A stretch of DNA of 64,000 nucleotides from Pimelobacter simplex (GTDB lineage Bacteria > Actinomycetota > Actinomycetes > Propionibacteriales > Nocardioidaceae): NCBI RefSeq assembly GCF_900114845.1, contig NZ_FOUK01000006.1, positions 1 through 64,000 on the forward strand, read 5' to 3'. The translations under genes and the position numbers were made by a program. Below are positions 9,374-18,020 of the stretch, in pieces (position 1 is the first letter of the stretch; each line of letters starts with the position of its first letter). The notes under the pieces were generated by a model. It saw nothing but the letters and a program-made list of their open reading frames with translations. It made no database searches and had not been told where the DNA came from.

Positions 9374-10614
9374 CCTCTGCCCGAGCTCGACCGGGCGCGC
9401 CGGGCGACGGAGTCGATCGTCACCGCGAGCAGCAGCACGCCGCCGGTCACGATGTAGCGGACGTCGGAGTCGACGTTCATCAGGTTGAGGCCCGACTCGA
9501 TCGACTGGAGCACCAGGATGCCGAGCAGCGCGGCGTAGGCCGAGCCGCGGCCGCCGAACAGGCTGGTCCCGCCGATCACCGCGGCTGCGATCGCGGTGAG
9601 GTTGGTGTCGGTGGTGCCGGAGTCCTGGGAGACCGAGGTCAGCTGGGCCGCGGCGAGCAGGCCGCCGAGCGCGGCCAGCACCGAGCAGAGCACGAACGCC
9701 GAGCAGTAGGTCCAGCCGACCCGGACGCCGGCCCGGCGCGCGGCCTCCTCGTTGCCGCCCACAGCGAACAGGTGGCGTCCCCAGCGGGTCTTGCGCAGCA
9801 GCAGGTCGAGCACCACGACGAGCGCCGCGAAGAGCACGGTGAGGTAGCCCCAGCCGCGGGCGATGCCGAGGTAGTAGGTCAGCCAGCCCAGGCCGCCGCC
9901 CAGCAGCGCCGCCTTGATCAGCACGGCCAGCAGGTTCGGCGGGGTCAGCCCCGCCGCCCGCCGGCGCCGGATCGTCCACAGCCGCGAGCCGAGGTAGCAG
10001 GCCACCACGACGGCGACCAGCGCATAGGCCTGGGCGTCGGTGAGGAACTTGTTGCGTGCGAACTGGGCCAGCCCCGACTCGCGCGGGATGTTGATGCTGC
10101 CGTCGGCGAGCACCCACAGCAGGGCCCCCTCGAAGGCGAGCAGCCCGGCCAAGGAGAACACGAAGCTGGGCACCCCGACCCGCACGTGGAGCACCGCGTA
10201 CGCCGTCCCGATGAGGGCGCCGACACCGAGCGCGGCCGCGATCCCGAGCCACAGGGAGTGCCCCTGGTCGACGACGATCACCGCCATCACCGCCGCGCAG
10301 AAGCCGGACACCGAGCCGACGCTGAGGTCGATCTCGCCGAGCAGCAGGACGACGACGATGCCGAGCGCGATGATGCCGGTGGGTGCGGCGTAGAGCAGCA
10401 TCGACACCAGGCTGCGCGACGACAGGAAGGTCGGCTCGTAGGCGTAGAAGACCGCGCAGATGATGACCAGGCCGAGGACGACCGGCAGCATCCCGAGGTC
10501 GCCGCCCCGGATCCGGCCCCAGCCCTGGCGCAGGTAGTCGCCCGGTGAGACCGCGCGGATCAGCCGCTCGTCGGCGGCGTCGGTGGCCGCGACGCTCTCC
10601 TTGGTGGCGGTCAT
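9370..10614 (-). CDS. Sugar ABC transporter permease (RbsC/XylH type)
   Basis: Integral membrane subunit of a carbohydrate importer, 414 residues with about ten hydrophobic segments. The [19 protein letters not shown] segment is the conserved BPD_transp_2 motif, and a second conserved block is ATYLGG-like ([20 protein letters not shown]). The length suits XylH-type permeases more than ribose permeases (about 320). Its ATG overlaps the ATPase stop as ATGA, so the two are coupled. The last codon shares CTAG with fbiC. Confidence 0.9.
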   Translation of the reverse strand: MTATKESVAATDAADERLIRAVSPGDYLRQGWGRIRGGDLGMLPVVLGLVIICAVFYAYEPTFLSSRSLVSMLLYAAPTGIIALGIVVVLLLGEIDLSVGSVSGFCAAVMAVIVVDQGHSLWLGIAAALGVGALIGTAYAVLHVRVGVPSFVFSLAGLLAFEGALLWVLADGSINIPRESGLAQFARNKFLTDAQAYALVAVVVACYLGSRLWTIRRRRAAGLTPPNLLAVLIKAALLGGGLGWLTYYLGIARGWGYLTVLFAALVVVLDLLLRKTRWGRHLFAVGGNEEAARRAGVRVGWTYCSAFVLCSVLAALGGLLAAAQLTSVSQDSGTTDTNLTAIAAAVIGGTSLFGGRGSAYAALLGILVLQSIESGLNLMNVDSDVRYIVTGGVLLLAVTIDSVARRARSSSGRG

Positions 10615-11423
10615 CCCCGCTCCTCCGTACGACGGGCCGCGCGCTGCGCGACGACATTGTCGGACGCCCCGGTGATCGCGGCGACCAGCTGGTCGGTGGT
10701 GGCCTCCTCGGTCCGGAACTCCGCGGCATTGCGCCCGAGGCGCAGCACGACGATCCGGTCGGCGACCGCCTGGACGTCGGCCATGTTGTGGCTGACCAGG
10801 ATCACGCCGAGGCCGTGGTCGCGCAGCCGCTCGACGAGGTTGAGCACCTCGGCGGTCTGGGCCACGCCCAGGGCCGCCGTCGGCTCGTCGAGCAGGACGA
10901 CGCGCGGGTCACCGACCAGGGAGCGGGCGATCGCCACGGTCTGCCGCTGCCCGCCCGAGAGCGAGGCCACCGGGATCCGGACCGACGGGATCTTCGCGGA
11001 CAGCGTGCGCAGCAGCCGCCACGCCTCCTGCTCCATCGAGACCTCGTCGAGCAACGGCCCGCGCCGGTGCTCCTTGCCGAGGAAGAGGTTGGCGACGACG
11101 TCGAGGTTGTCGCACAGCGCCAGGTCCTGGAAGACGGTCGCGATGCCGAGCTCCTGGGCGCCGGCCGGGCCGCCCACGACGACCGGCCGGCTCTCGAACT
11201 CGATCGTCCCCGCGTCGGGCTGGTAGACGCCGGAGATGACCTTGACGAGCGTGGACTTGCCGGCGCCGTTGTCGCCGACCAGGGCGACGACCTCGCCGGC
11301 ACGGACGGTCAGGCTCACGTCGGTGAGCGCCTGGACCGCGCCGAACCGCTTGTGGATCCCGGCCAGCGACAGGACGGCCTCGCCGGTGCCGCTGGCCGGG
11401 GTCGGAGGTGCAGTGAGGGTCAT
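10611..11423 (-). CDS. Sugar ABC transporter ATP-binding protein, single domain
   Basis: ATPase subunit of the importer, 270 residues. Walker A is GDNGAGKST (50-58), the signature is LSGGQ (155-159), Walker B is VVLLDE (175-180) and the H-loop His is 212. It has one nucleotide-binding domain, whereas RbsA/XylG proteins have two in about 500 residues. It therefore belongs to the FrcA-like short class and probably works as a homodimer. Start and stop overlap both neighbours (TGATG and ATGA). Confidence 0.92.
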   Translation of the reverse strand: MTLTAPPTPASGTGEAVLSLAGIHKRFGAVQALTDVSLTVRAGEVVALVGDNGAGKSTLVKVISGVYQPDAGTIEFESRPVVVGGPAGAQELGIATVFQDLALCDNLDVVANLFLGKEHRRGPLLDEVSMEQEAWRLLRTLSAKIPSVRIPVASLSGGQRQTVAIARSLVGDPRVVLLDEPTAALGVAQTAEVLNLVERLRDHGLGVILVSHNMADVQAVADRIVVLRLGRNAAEFRTEEATTDQLVAAITGASDNVVAQRAARRTEERG

Positions 11424-12505
11424 CAGGACAGACCGGCCTCCGCACAGGCCTTCGCGTAGTCGGCCGTGCAGATGTCGGAGACCTCGTAGAAGCCGTCGGC
11501 GATGACGGTGTCCTTGATCTTGTCGGCGGTGACCGCGATCGGCGTGAAGATGTACGACGCCACGCCCTCGAAGTCGCTCTGGTCGATCCCGGTCGTGGTC
11601 TTCGCCGGCGCGTCGTCGCCCTTGGCGAGCGCCACCGCCACCTCGGCCGCGGTCTCGGCCTCGATCTTGATCGGCTTGTAGATCGTCATCGTCTGCTCAC
11701 CGGCCACGATGCGCTGCAGGGCGGCGATCTCGGCGTCCTGCCCGACGATCGGCGGCAGCTTGTCGGCGGCGACGCCGGCCCCGGTCAGCGCCGCGACGAC
11801 ACCGCCGGCCTGCCCGTCGTTGGCGGCGTAGACGCCCTGGACCTTGCCCGCGTCGTACTTGTTGAGCTGGTCGGTGGTCCACTGCTGGGCGTTGTCGGGG
11901 CTCCAGTCGGGGTTGTCGTACTCGGCCAGGATCTTGACCCCGCTGCCGTCGAGCACGCTGTGCGCGCCCTTCTTGAACTGGGCCGCGTTGGGGTCGGAGG
12001 GCGCCCCGTTGAGCATCAGGATGTTGCCCTTGTCGCCCATCGCGTCGACCAGCGACTGGGCCTGCATCTTGCCGACGGTCTCGTTGTCGAAGGACATGTA
12101 GTAGTCGGCGTTCTCGATGAACCGGTCGTAGGCGACCACCGGGACGTCCTGGCCCTTCGCCTCGTCGACCATGCCGGCGGCGGTCTTGCCGTTGACCGGG
12201 TCGAGGACGACCACGTCGGCGCCCTGGTCGAGCGCGCTGGTCAGCTGCTGGGCCTGCTTCTTCTCGTCCTGGTCGGCGTTGAAGTAGAGGACCTTGCAGT
12301 CGCTGCACAGGTCCTTGACCTTCGCCTCGAAGAGCGGGCGGTCGTGGGCCTCGTAGCGGGTGGTCTTGGTCTCGGGCAGCAGCAGGGCGATGGTCGCACC
12401 GTCACTCCCACTCTTGCTGTCGTTGGCACCGCACGCGCTGAGCGCGGTGGCACCGAGGAACAAGGCAGCGCTGAGGGCTGCGATGCGGCGTACCAGGGTG
12501 GACAT
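11423..12505 (-). CDS. Sugar-binding lipoprotein of ABC importer (XylF-like)
   Basis: Extracellular solute receptor, 360 residues. A lipoprotein signal peptide ends in LSAC with the lipidated Cys at about residue 25. The Peripla_BP_4 fold is indicated by DQGADVVVLDPVNGKTA, MSFDNETVGKMQAQSLVD and GQDAEIAALQRIVAGEQTMT, which resemble D-xylose-binding protein XylF. Xylose or a related pentose is the best guess, but glucose or another sugar is possible. It is the first gene of the SBP-ATPase-permease operon and diverges from a ROK regulator. Confidence 0.9.
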   Translation of the reverse strand: MSTLVRRIAALSAALFLGATALSACGANDSKSGSDGATIALLLPETKTTRYEAHDRPLFEAKVKDLCSDCKVLYFNADQDEKKQAQQLTSALDQGADVVVLDPVNGKTAAGMVDEAKGQDVPVVAYDRFIENADYYMSFDNETVGKMQAQSLVDAMGDKGNILMLNGAPSDPNAAQFKKGAHSVLDGSGVKILAEYDNPDWSPDNAQQWTTDQLNKYDAGKVQGVYAANDGQAGGVVAALTGAGVAADKLPPIVGQDAEIAALQRIVAGEQTMTIYKPIKIEAETAAEVAVALAKGDDAPAKTTTGIDQSDFEGVASYIFTPIAVTADKIKDTVIADGFYEVSDICTADYAKACAEAGLS

Positions 12506-12563
12506 GGGCTCTCCTCGAGGGTCCGGCGAATGCACCCGAGTGTTGTAGGTCACATGCTTGTCG

Positions 12564-12574
12564 TCAAGACTTGA
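12564..12574. promoter_or_regulatory. Candidate ROK operator in sugar-transport divergent promoter
   Basis: TCAAGACTTGA is an 11-bp palindrome in the 153-base gap between the binding-protein gene and the ROK regulator. Further TTGA/TCAA half-sites lie nearby (12571-12595 and about 12622). The spacing suggests a regulator dimer site, but no consensus was matched. Confidence 0.35.
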
Positions 12575-12658
12575 ACACAAAAGTTGCTCAAACTGGTACC
12601 GGGACCTCCTTGTGTTCGCTACTTGACCATTCTCCGGCTCCCCCGGCACAGTGTGCGC

Positions 12659-13816
12659 ATGTCTTCGACCGGCGCCGCTCCTGGCTCGACGGCGTCCCTG
12701 CGGACCGCCAACCAGCGCCGGGTGCTGCTCGCGCTGCGCGACGCGGCGCCCGACGACGGGGCGTTCACCCAGGCCGAGCTGGCCCGGGTCACCGGCCTGG
12801 CGCCGGCGACCGTGTCCAACATCGTGCGCGACCTCAGCCAGGCCGGCCTGGTCGACACCGAGGCGGGCAGCGGGCGCCGCGGCTCCGCCGTCCGGATGTC
12901 GCTGGGGGCCGGCGTCGTCGCAGGCGTCGACATCGGCCACCGCCACCTCGCCGTCGCGATCGGCGACGTCACCGGCCGGCTGCTCGTCGAGGAGCGCTGC
13001 CCGATCGACCCCGACCTGGGCCACCGCGAGGCGCTCGCCCTCGCCGGCACGATGGTCGAGCGGCTGCGTCCCGACGGCACGGTGCTGCGCCAGATCGGCC
13101 TCGGCCTGGCCGGCCCGGTCACCGACGGCGTCATCCAGAGCGCGGCGATCCTGCCCGGCTGGCGGGGGGTCGACGCCCGGAGCGCCACCCGCGAGGCGTT
13201 CGGCACCGCGGTCCAGATCGAGAACGACGCCAACCTCGCCGCCCTCGCCGAGCACCGGATCGGCGTGGCCCGCGGCCACGACAGCTCGGTGACCGTCAAG
13301 ATCTCCTCCGGCGTGGGCGCGGGCATCGTCATCGCCAACGAGCTCTTCCGCGGGTCCTCCGGCAGCGCCGGCGAGCTCGGCCACCTGACCGTCGACGAGC
13401 ACGGCCCGCTCTGCCGCTGCGGCAGCCGCGGCTGCCTCGAGACCTACACCTCCGTCGAGGCGATCCAGGCGCTCATCGGCGGCCAGCTGCCGGGCGCGAC
13501 GCTCGACGAGATCGTGGCCGCTGCCGCCGCGGGCGACGTGTCCGCCCGGCGCGCCTTCGAGGACGCCGGCCTGCACCTCGGCCGGGGCCTCGCCGCCGTG
13601 GTCAACCTGCTCAACCCCTCCATGGTGGTCATCGGCGGCGACATGGCCCAGGCCGGCGAGCTCATCCTCGAGTCGGTCCGGATGGGGCTGCGGCGCCACG
13701 CCCTCGACCCGGTGGCGCAGACCCCCGTCGCCGCCAGCGGCCTCGGCGAGCGGGCCAGCCTGCTCGGCTCGCTGCTGCTCGCCGCCGAGAGCACCGAGCT
13801 ACTGCTCGAGGCCTGA
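12659..13816 (+). CDS. ROK-family transcriptional regulator
   Basis: A 385-residue sugar-responsive regulator with an N-terminal winged helix-turn-helix (about residues 15-75, including TQAELARVTGLAPATVSNIV) and a ROK sugar-kinase-like domain. The ROK zinc-site block CRCGSRGCLETY and the GEIGH-equivalent GELGHLTVDEHG are present. The DIGHRHLAVAIGDVTG phosphate loop departs from the DxGGTK pattern of true kinases, which suggests sensing rather than catalysis. ATG at 12659 gives MSSTGAAPGSTASLRTANQR just before the HTH. It diverges from the sugar importer and most likely represses it in the absence of its sugar. Confidence 0.9.
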   Translation: MSSTGAAPGSTASLRTANQRRVLLALRDAAPDDGAFTQAELARVTGLAPATVSNIVRDLSQAGLVDTEAGSGRRGSAVRMSLGAGVVAGVDIGHRHLAVAIGDVTGRLLVEERCPIDPDLGHREALALAGTMVERLRPDGTVLRQIGLGLAGPVTDGVIQSAAILPGWRGVDARSATREAFGTAVQIENDANLAALAEHRIGVARGHDSSVTVKISSGVGAGIVIANELFRGSSGSAGELGHLTVDEHGPLCRCGSRGCLETYTSVEAIQALIGGQLPGATLDEIVAAAAAGDVSARRAFEDAGLHLGRGLAAVVNLLNPSMVVIGGDMAQAGELILESVRMGLRRHALDPVAQTPVAASGLGERASLLGSLLLAAESTELLLEA

Positions 13817-13870
13817 GCCCTCCCCCGCGCCGACCGGCCCGGCTCGACCGGCTCGACCCGCTCGACCCGC

Positions 13871-14449
13871 TCACCGCTCCCGCCAGGCCCGGAACCGGGC
13901 CCACCCCCGTCGTACCGTGCGCCAGGCGAGCCAGAGCAGCACCAGCCCGGCGGCCAGCAGCACCGCGGCGATCGCCGCGGCGGCGTACGGGTGCTCGATC
14001 GCGAACCACACCACGGCGAGCACCGCGACGTCCTCGCCGACGCTGATGCTGATATTGCTGAACGGCTCGGGCACCGTGTTGACCGCCATCCGGGTGCCGG
14101 TCTTGACCGAGTGCGAGGCGAGCGCGCTGCCGCCGCCCACGAGACCGCCGACGAGCTCGTCGACCGAGGCCGAGTCGCCGGCGATGAGGACGCCGACGAC
14201 GCCGCCGACGAGCGGGCGGATCGCGGTGGAGACGACATCCCAGGCGGAGTCGACATAGGGGATCTTGTCGGCGACGAACTCGAAGGCGTAGAGGGCCGCG
14301 GCGACCGCGAGCACCTCCCAGCGCCCGAGCACGTCGGGGATCGAGCCGAACGAGCCGAGCCGGTCCGCCACGCCGAGGACGAGAACGACGAGGTAGCTGT
14401 TGATCCCGCTGGCCCATCCCGAGGAGAACGCCAGGGCGAGTGATTCCAC
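13871..14449 (-). CDS. DUF4126 domain membrane protein
   Basis: A 192-residue hydrophobic protein matching the DUF4126 pattern, which starts with ALAFSSGWASGINSYLVVL and contains the VDKIPYVDSAWD-like block FVADKIPYVDSAWDVV. Four to five membrane segments are apparent. The function is unknown. GTG at 14449 gives the N-terminus VESLALAFSSGWASG expected of the family. Upstream ATG codons would overlap the divergent DUF5709 gene. Downstream of its stop are four 9-bp units of the type GGCTCGACC (13841-13869). Confidence 0.8.
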   Translation of the reverse strand: MESLALAFSSGWASGINSYLVVLVLGVADRLGSFGSIPDVLGRWEVLAVAAALYAFEFVADKIPYVDSAWDVVSTAIRPLVGGVVGVLIAGDSASVDELVGGLVGGGSALASHSVKTGTRMAVNTVPEPFSNISISVGEDVAVLAVVWFAIEHPYAAAAIAAVLLAAGLVLLWLAWRTVRRGWARFRAWRER

Positions 14450-14492
14450 GGGTTCAGCGTAGGTCCCCGCGACCTTGGGGTACCGGACCTCC

Positions 14493-14906
14493 ATGACCAA
14501 CAGCGATCCGCAGCTCCCGACCGAGGACACCCTGCTCGGCGACGACGTCGACGACGAGCTCGACCGCGGCTACTCGCCGCCGGAGAAGCCCTCCGCCGCC
14601 CAGCGCTACGGCACCACCCCGTGGGAGCAGGCCCACGACCGGCCGCTCGCCGACCGCCTGGCCGAGGAGGTGCCCGACGAGCCGGTCGACCCCGCCGACG
14701 ACGCCGACGACGGCCTCGCCCACGAGGCGGACGAGGCCGGCACCGAGGTCGGCGACGAGCGCGCCGGCCGGCTGGTCGAGCCGGACGCCGCGCTCGGCGA
14801 GGACGTCGACTCCGACCTCGTCGCCGAGGACGTCGGCATCGACGGCGCCGCGGCCAGCGCGGAGGAGGCCGCCGTCCACGTGATCCCCGACGACGAGGAG
14901 CTCTAG
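14493..14906 (+). CDS. DUF5709 domain protein
   Basis: A very acidic 137-residue cytoplasmic protein. The ordered blocks LPTEDTL, GYSPPEKPSAAQRYGTTPWE, RLAEEVPD, RAGRLVEPD and DVGIDGAAASAEEAAVHV are the DUF5709 pattern found across actinobacteria. The function is unknown and disorder is likely. It diverges from the DUF4126 gene with 43 bases between starts, so they probably share a promoter region. Confidence 0.82.
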   Translation: MTNSDPQLPTEDTLLGDDVDDELDRGYSPPEKPSAAQRYGTTPWEQAHDRPLADRLAEEVPDEPVDPADDADDGLAHEADEAGTEVGDERAGRLVEPDAALGEDVDSDLVAEDVGIDGAAASAEEAAVHVIPDDEEL

Positions 14907-14928
14907 GCCGATCCGGCGCCGGGCCGGC

Positions 14929-16143
14929 TCAGGGCCGGCGCAGGTCCAGCCAGACCAGCCGGTGGTCGGAGGTCGGGAAGGGGTAGACCCCGGTCAGCCG
15001 GGCCAGCGGGTCCGCCGCGACCGGCCAGAACACCCCACCGCGCAGCGGGTGGAGACCGCGCGAGGGCAGCACGTGGTCGACGCGCAGGTTGCCCGGTGCG
15101 CCGTCGGCGAAGTCGGCCGTGTCCTGGGCCGGATCGCCCCGGTGGCTCGCGTTGGCACCACCCTGCAGGGCCGCGGCCTCGGCCGCACCCGCCGACGTCG
15201 GCACCACGCGGGCGTCGATCCGCGGGTGGTCGAGGAGCTGGCGTGCGGCGTGGTCGACCGAGTCGCCGTCGTAGGGGTCGGCGTTGAGGTCACCGGCGAT
15301 GACGAAGCGCGAGCCGGGCCGCAGGCCGCCCCGCCGGCCGGCGTCGTCGTAGATGTAGCGGCTGCGGGCCGAGCCGGCGACGTAGTCGGCCCAGAACCGG
15401 ATCTCGTCGTGGTTGCGCTTGCCGTTGCGGTCCTCGGGACCGTCGAAGGTGGGCGGCGTCGGGTGCGCCACCAGGAAGTGGACGGTCCGGCGGCCGACCC
15501 GGATCGGCACGTCCCAGTGCGACTTCGACGAGAGCCGGAAGGCCGCCTGCTCCGCGGGCGAGTACCAGTCGCCGGGCAGCAGCGAGCCGGGCATGTCCTT
15601 CCAGAGGAAGTGCTGGAACGTCCGCACGTGCGCGGTGTCGATCGGGAAGCGCGAGTAGACGACCATGCCGTACTGGCCGGGGAACAGGCCGAAGCCGTAG
15701 GCGTCGTCGCCGCCCCCGACCTGGCCGTCGTTGTTGAGGTCGAAGCCGCTCGGCACGCCGGTGTTGACCGGCGCGACGTACGCATAGGGGTAGTCGATCG
15801 GCGCGGCCCCCCGCTGGCCGACCTCGAGGTAGTTGTCGCGGAAGAGGTCGGCCGCGCCGGGCGCGTAGTCGAACTCGTTGACCAGGACGACGTCCGGGCG
15901 GGCCCGCTGGATCGTCTCGGCGACATTGGCCGCCTGCACGTCGTCCCGGGTGCTGAGGTCGGCGACGAGCTGTCCCTCGGTGCCGCGGTTGAGCGAGGCG
16001 TTGAAGGTGGCGAACCGGACGGCCGGGCGCTCCTGCGCGGCCGGGGCCGGGCCCGCGGTGGCCGGTGCGCCGGTCGAGACCGCAGGGGCGGTGAGCGTGG
16101 TCAGTGCCGCGAGCGCGGCGAGCACGGCAGGGGTACGTCGCAT
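14929..16143 (-). CDS. Secreted endonuclease/exonuclease/phosphatase-family protein
   Basis: A 404-residue exported protein. Residues 1-30 form a Sec signal peptide (MRRTPAVLAALAALTTLTAP). The mature part carries EEP-fold metal-site motifs in order: FATFNASLNRG, VLVNEFDY (metal-binding Glu), GDLNADPYDGDS (Asp/Asn pair) and the C-terminal SDHRLVWLDL (catalytic Asp-His). Members are extracellular nucleases or phosphodiesterases. The insert DLNNDGQVGGGDDAYG looks like a dockerin-type calcium loop. No operon partner. Confidence 0.88.
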   Translation of the reverse strand: MRRTPAVLAALAALTTLTAPAVSTGAPATAGPAPAAQERPAVRFATFNASLNRGTEGQLVADLSTRDDVQAANVAETIQRARPDVVLVNEFDYAPGAADLFRDNYLEVGQRGAAPIDYPYAYVAPVNTGVPSGFDLNNDGQVGGGDDAYGFGLFPGQYGMVVYSRFPIDTAHVRTFQHFLWKDMPGSLLPGDWYSPAEQAAFRLSSKSHWDVPIRVGRRTVHFLVAHPTPPTFDGPEDRNGKRNHDEIRFWADYVAGSARSRYIYDDAGRRGGLRPGSRFVIAGDLNADPYDGDSVDHAARQLLDHPRIDARVVPTSAGAAEAAALQGGANASHRGDPAQDTADFADGAPGNLRVDHVLPSRGLHPLRGGVFWPVAADPLARLTGVYPFPTSDHRLVWLDLRRP

Positions 16144-16303
16144 GGGGATCCTCCGAGCAGGGATGCGGACACCGCGACCCTAGGCCGGGTCGGCGCCGAA
16201 CGCACCCGCCCGAGCGTGAAGGGTGGATGAACCGTCTGCTCGGGCGATCCCGGGGTACCGGGCTGAACGGGGGTCATCCGGCCCCGACGACAGGAGGGAA
16301 ACC

Positions 16304-16447
16304 GTGGCATTCATCTTGTGGATCCTTGCCGTGATCCTGGTCGTGGCAGGCATTGTCAGCCTGTTCCGCGGCCAGCTGCTGTGGGGGATCGTGCTGATCG
16401 TGGTCGGGCTGCTCGTCGGTCCCGGAGGCGTCAGCATCTTCACCTAG
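16304..16447 (+). CDS. GPGG-motif small membrane protein
   Basis: A 47-residue protein made of two hydrophobic segments separated by FRGQ and ending GPGGVSIFT. I recall an actinobacterial family of tiny membrane proteins with this GPGG tail; the function is unknown. The GTG start follows AGGAGGG at about 16292. Its stop overlaps the convergent acyl-CoA synthetase by eight bases. Confidence 0.75.
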   Translation: MAFILWILAVILVVAGIVSLFRGQLLWGIVLIVVGLLVGPGGVSIFT

Positions 16448-17996
16448 GCGGGCCTGAGGACTGCGCGGCGTACTCGTCGCGCAGCCTGCCCTTGACCATC
16501 TTCCCGGTGGGAGTTCGGGGCAGGGACGCCCGGAAGTGGATCTCGCGCGGCACCTTGTAGTGCGCGATCCGCTCCCGGGCGTACGCCGCCAGGGCGGCGG
16601 CGAGCGTCGCGTCGTCTTCGTCGCGCACGCTCGCCGCCGGCTGCACGAAGGCCACGACCCGCTCGCCCATGTCGTCGTCCGGCACGCCGATGACCGCGAT
16701 GTCCGCGACCGCCGGGTGGAGCGTGAAGAGGTCCTCGATCTCCTGGGGGTAGATGTTGACGCCCCCGCTGATGATCATGAACGCCTTGCGGTCGGTGAGG
16801 TAGAGGAAGCCCTCGTCGTCGAGGTAGCCGAGATCGCCCACCGTGGTCCAGCTCGGGTGCTCCGGGTGCTCGGTGGCCCGGGTCCGCTCCGGGTCGTTGT
16901 GGTAGCTGAACGTCCGCGTCTCGCGCTCGAAGTAGATCGTGCCGATCTCGCCCGCGGGCAGCTCGGCGCCGTCCTCACCGACGATGTGCGGCAGGCCGAG
17001 CAGCGGCCGGCCGACCGATCCGGGGTGCTGCAGCCAGGTCGCCGAGTCGATCCGGGTGGCGCCGTTGGCCTCGGTCGAGGCGTAGTACTCCTCGAGGACC
17101 GGTCCCAGCCACTCGATCATCCGCCGCTTGACGTCGACCGGGCAGGGCGCTGCGGCGTGCACCACGCAGCGCAGCGTCGACAGGTCGTGCCGCAACCGGA
17201 CCTCGTCGTCGAGCTTGAGCAGCCGGACGAACATCGTCGGCACCATCTGGGTGTGCGTGACGCCGTACTTCTCGACGGCGGCGAGCGCGGCCTCGGCGTC
17301 GAACCTCTCCATCATCACCAGCGTCCCGCCGACGGTGTGGATCACGCCGCCGAAGCGCAGCGGCGCCGCGTGGTAGACCGGCGCCGGCGAGAGGTAGACC
17401 GTGTCGGCGTCGAAGCCGTAGGCCGGCGCGAACATCGCCGGGTAGAGGTAGCCCGGCTCGTCGACCGCGATCGCCGGGAGCGGCGGCTTGATCCCCTTCG
17501 GACGCCCCGTGGTGCCGCTGGAGTAGAGCAGGTCGTCGCCGTGCGGCTGCGCGGGCAGCGAGTCGGTGCCGGCTGCGGCGAGCGCGGCCTCGTAGTCGTC
17601 GTACCCCGCGACGGGGCCGCCGTAGGCCAGCCGGACCGGGACGTCGAGGTCCGCGTCGAGACCGCCCACCACGTCGGCGAGCGCCGCCGAGACGACGAGC
17701 GCGCGGGCCCCGCAGTCGCGCACGATGTACGACGCCTCGCCGGCCGTGAGGTGGCTGTTGACCGCCGTGATGTAGAGCCCCGAGCGCAGCGCGGCCCAGT
17801 AGACCTCGTAGGTCTCGGGCCGGTTGTCGCTGATCATGGCGACGACGTCGCCGGCGCTCAGTCCCGCCGCGCGCAGGTGACGCGCGAGCCGCAGGCTGCG
17901 CTCGTCGAGCTCACCGTAGGGGAGGGTCCGGCCGCTGCCGGCCATGATCAGGGCCGGTTTGTCCGGCGTGGTCGCGGCCCAGGTCCCGGGATACAT
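16440..17996 (-). CDS. Acyl-CoA synthetase (AMP-forming, FadD-type)
   Basis: Activates a carboxylic acid to its CoA thioester through an acyl-adenylate. The protein is 518 residues. Motifs in order: LLYSSGTTGRPKGIKP (AMP-binding P-loop), EEYYASTEANG (A5-type), TVGDLGYLDDEGFLYLTDR (hinge Asp and Arg) and PRTPTGKMVKGRL (catalytic Lys). It resembles FadD4-type enzymes that activate fatty acids or sterol side-chain acids. It is the last gene of a three-gene operon behind a KstR-type operator, 24 bases after the FAD oxidoreductase, which favours a steroid or branched-lipid substrate (inference). Confidence 0.9.
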   Translation of the reverse strand: MYPGTWAATTPDKPALIMAGSGRTLPYGELDERSLRLARHLRAAGLSAGDVVAMISDNRPETYEVYWAALRSGLYITAVNSHLTAGEASYIVRDCGARALVVSAALADVVGGLDADLDVPVRLAYGGPVAGYDDYEAALAAAGTDSLPAQPHGDDLLYSSGTTGRPKGIKPPLPAIAVDEPGYLYPAMFAPAYGFDADTVYLSPAPVYHAAPLRFGGVIHTVGGTLVMMERFDAEAALAAVEKYGVTHTQMVPTMFVRLLKLDDEVRLRHDLSTLRCVVHAAAPCPVDVKRRMIEWLGPVLEEYYASTEANGATRIDSATWLQHPGSVGRPLLGLPHIVGEDGAELPAGEIGTIYFERETRTFSYHNDPERTRATEHPEHPSWTTVGDLGYLDDEGFLYLTDRKAFMIISGGVNIYPQEIEDLFTLHPAVADIAVIGVPDDDMGERVVAFVQPAASVRDEDDATLAAALAAYARERIAHYKVPREIHFRASLPRTPTGKMVKGRLRDEYAAQSSGPPR

Positions 17997-18020
17997 GGCG
18001 CGACTCTGCCACCGAAGGTG

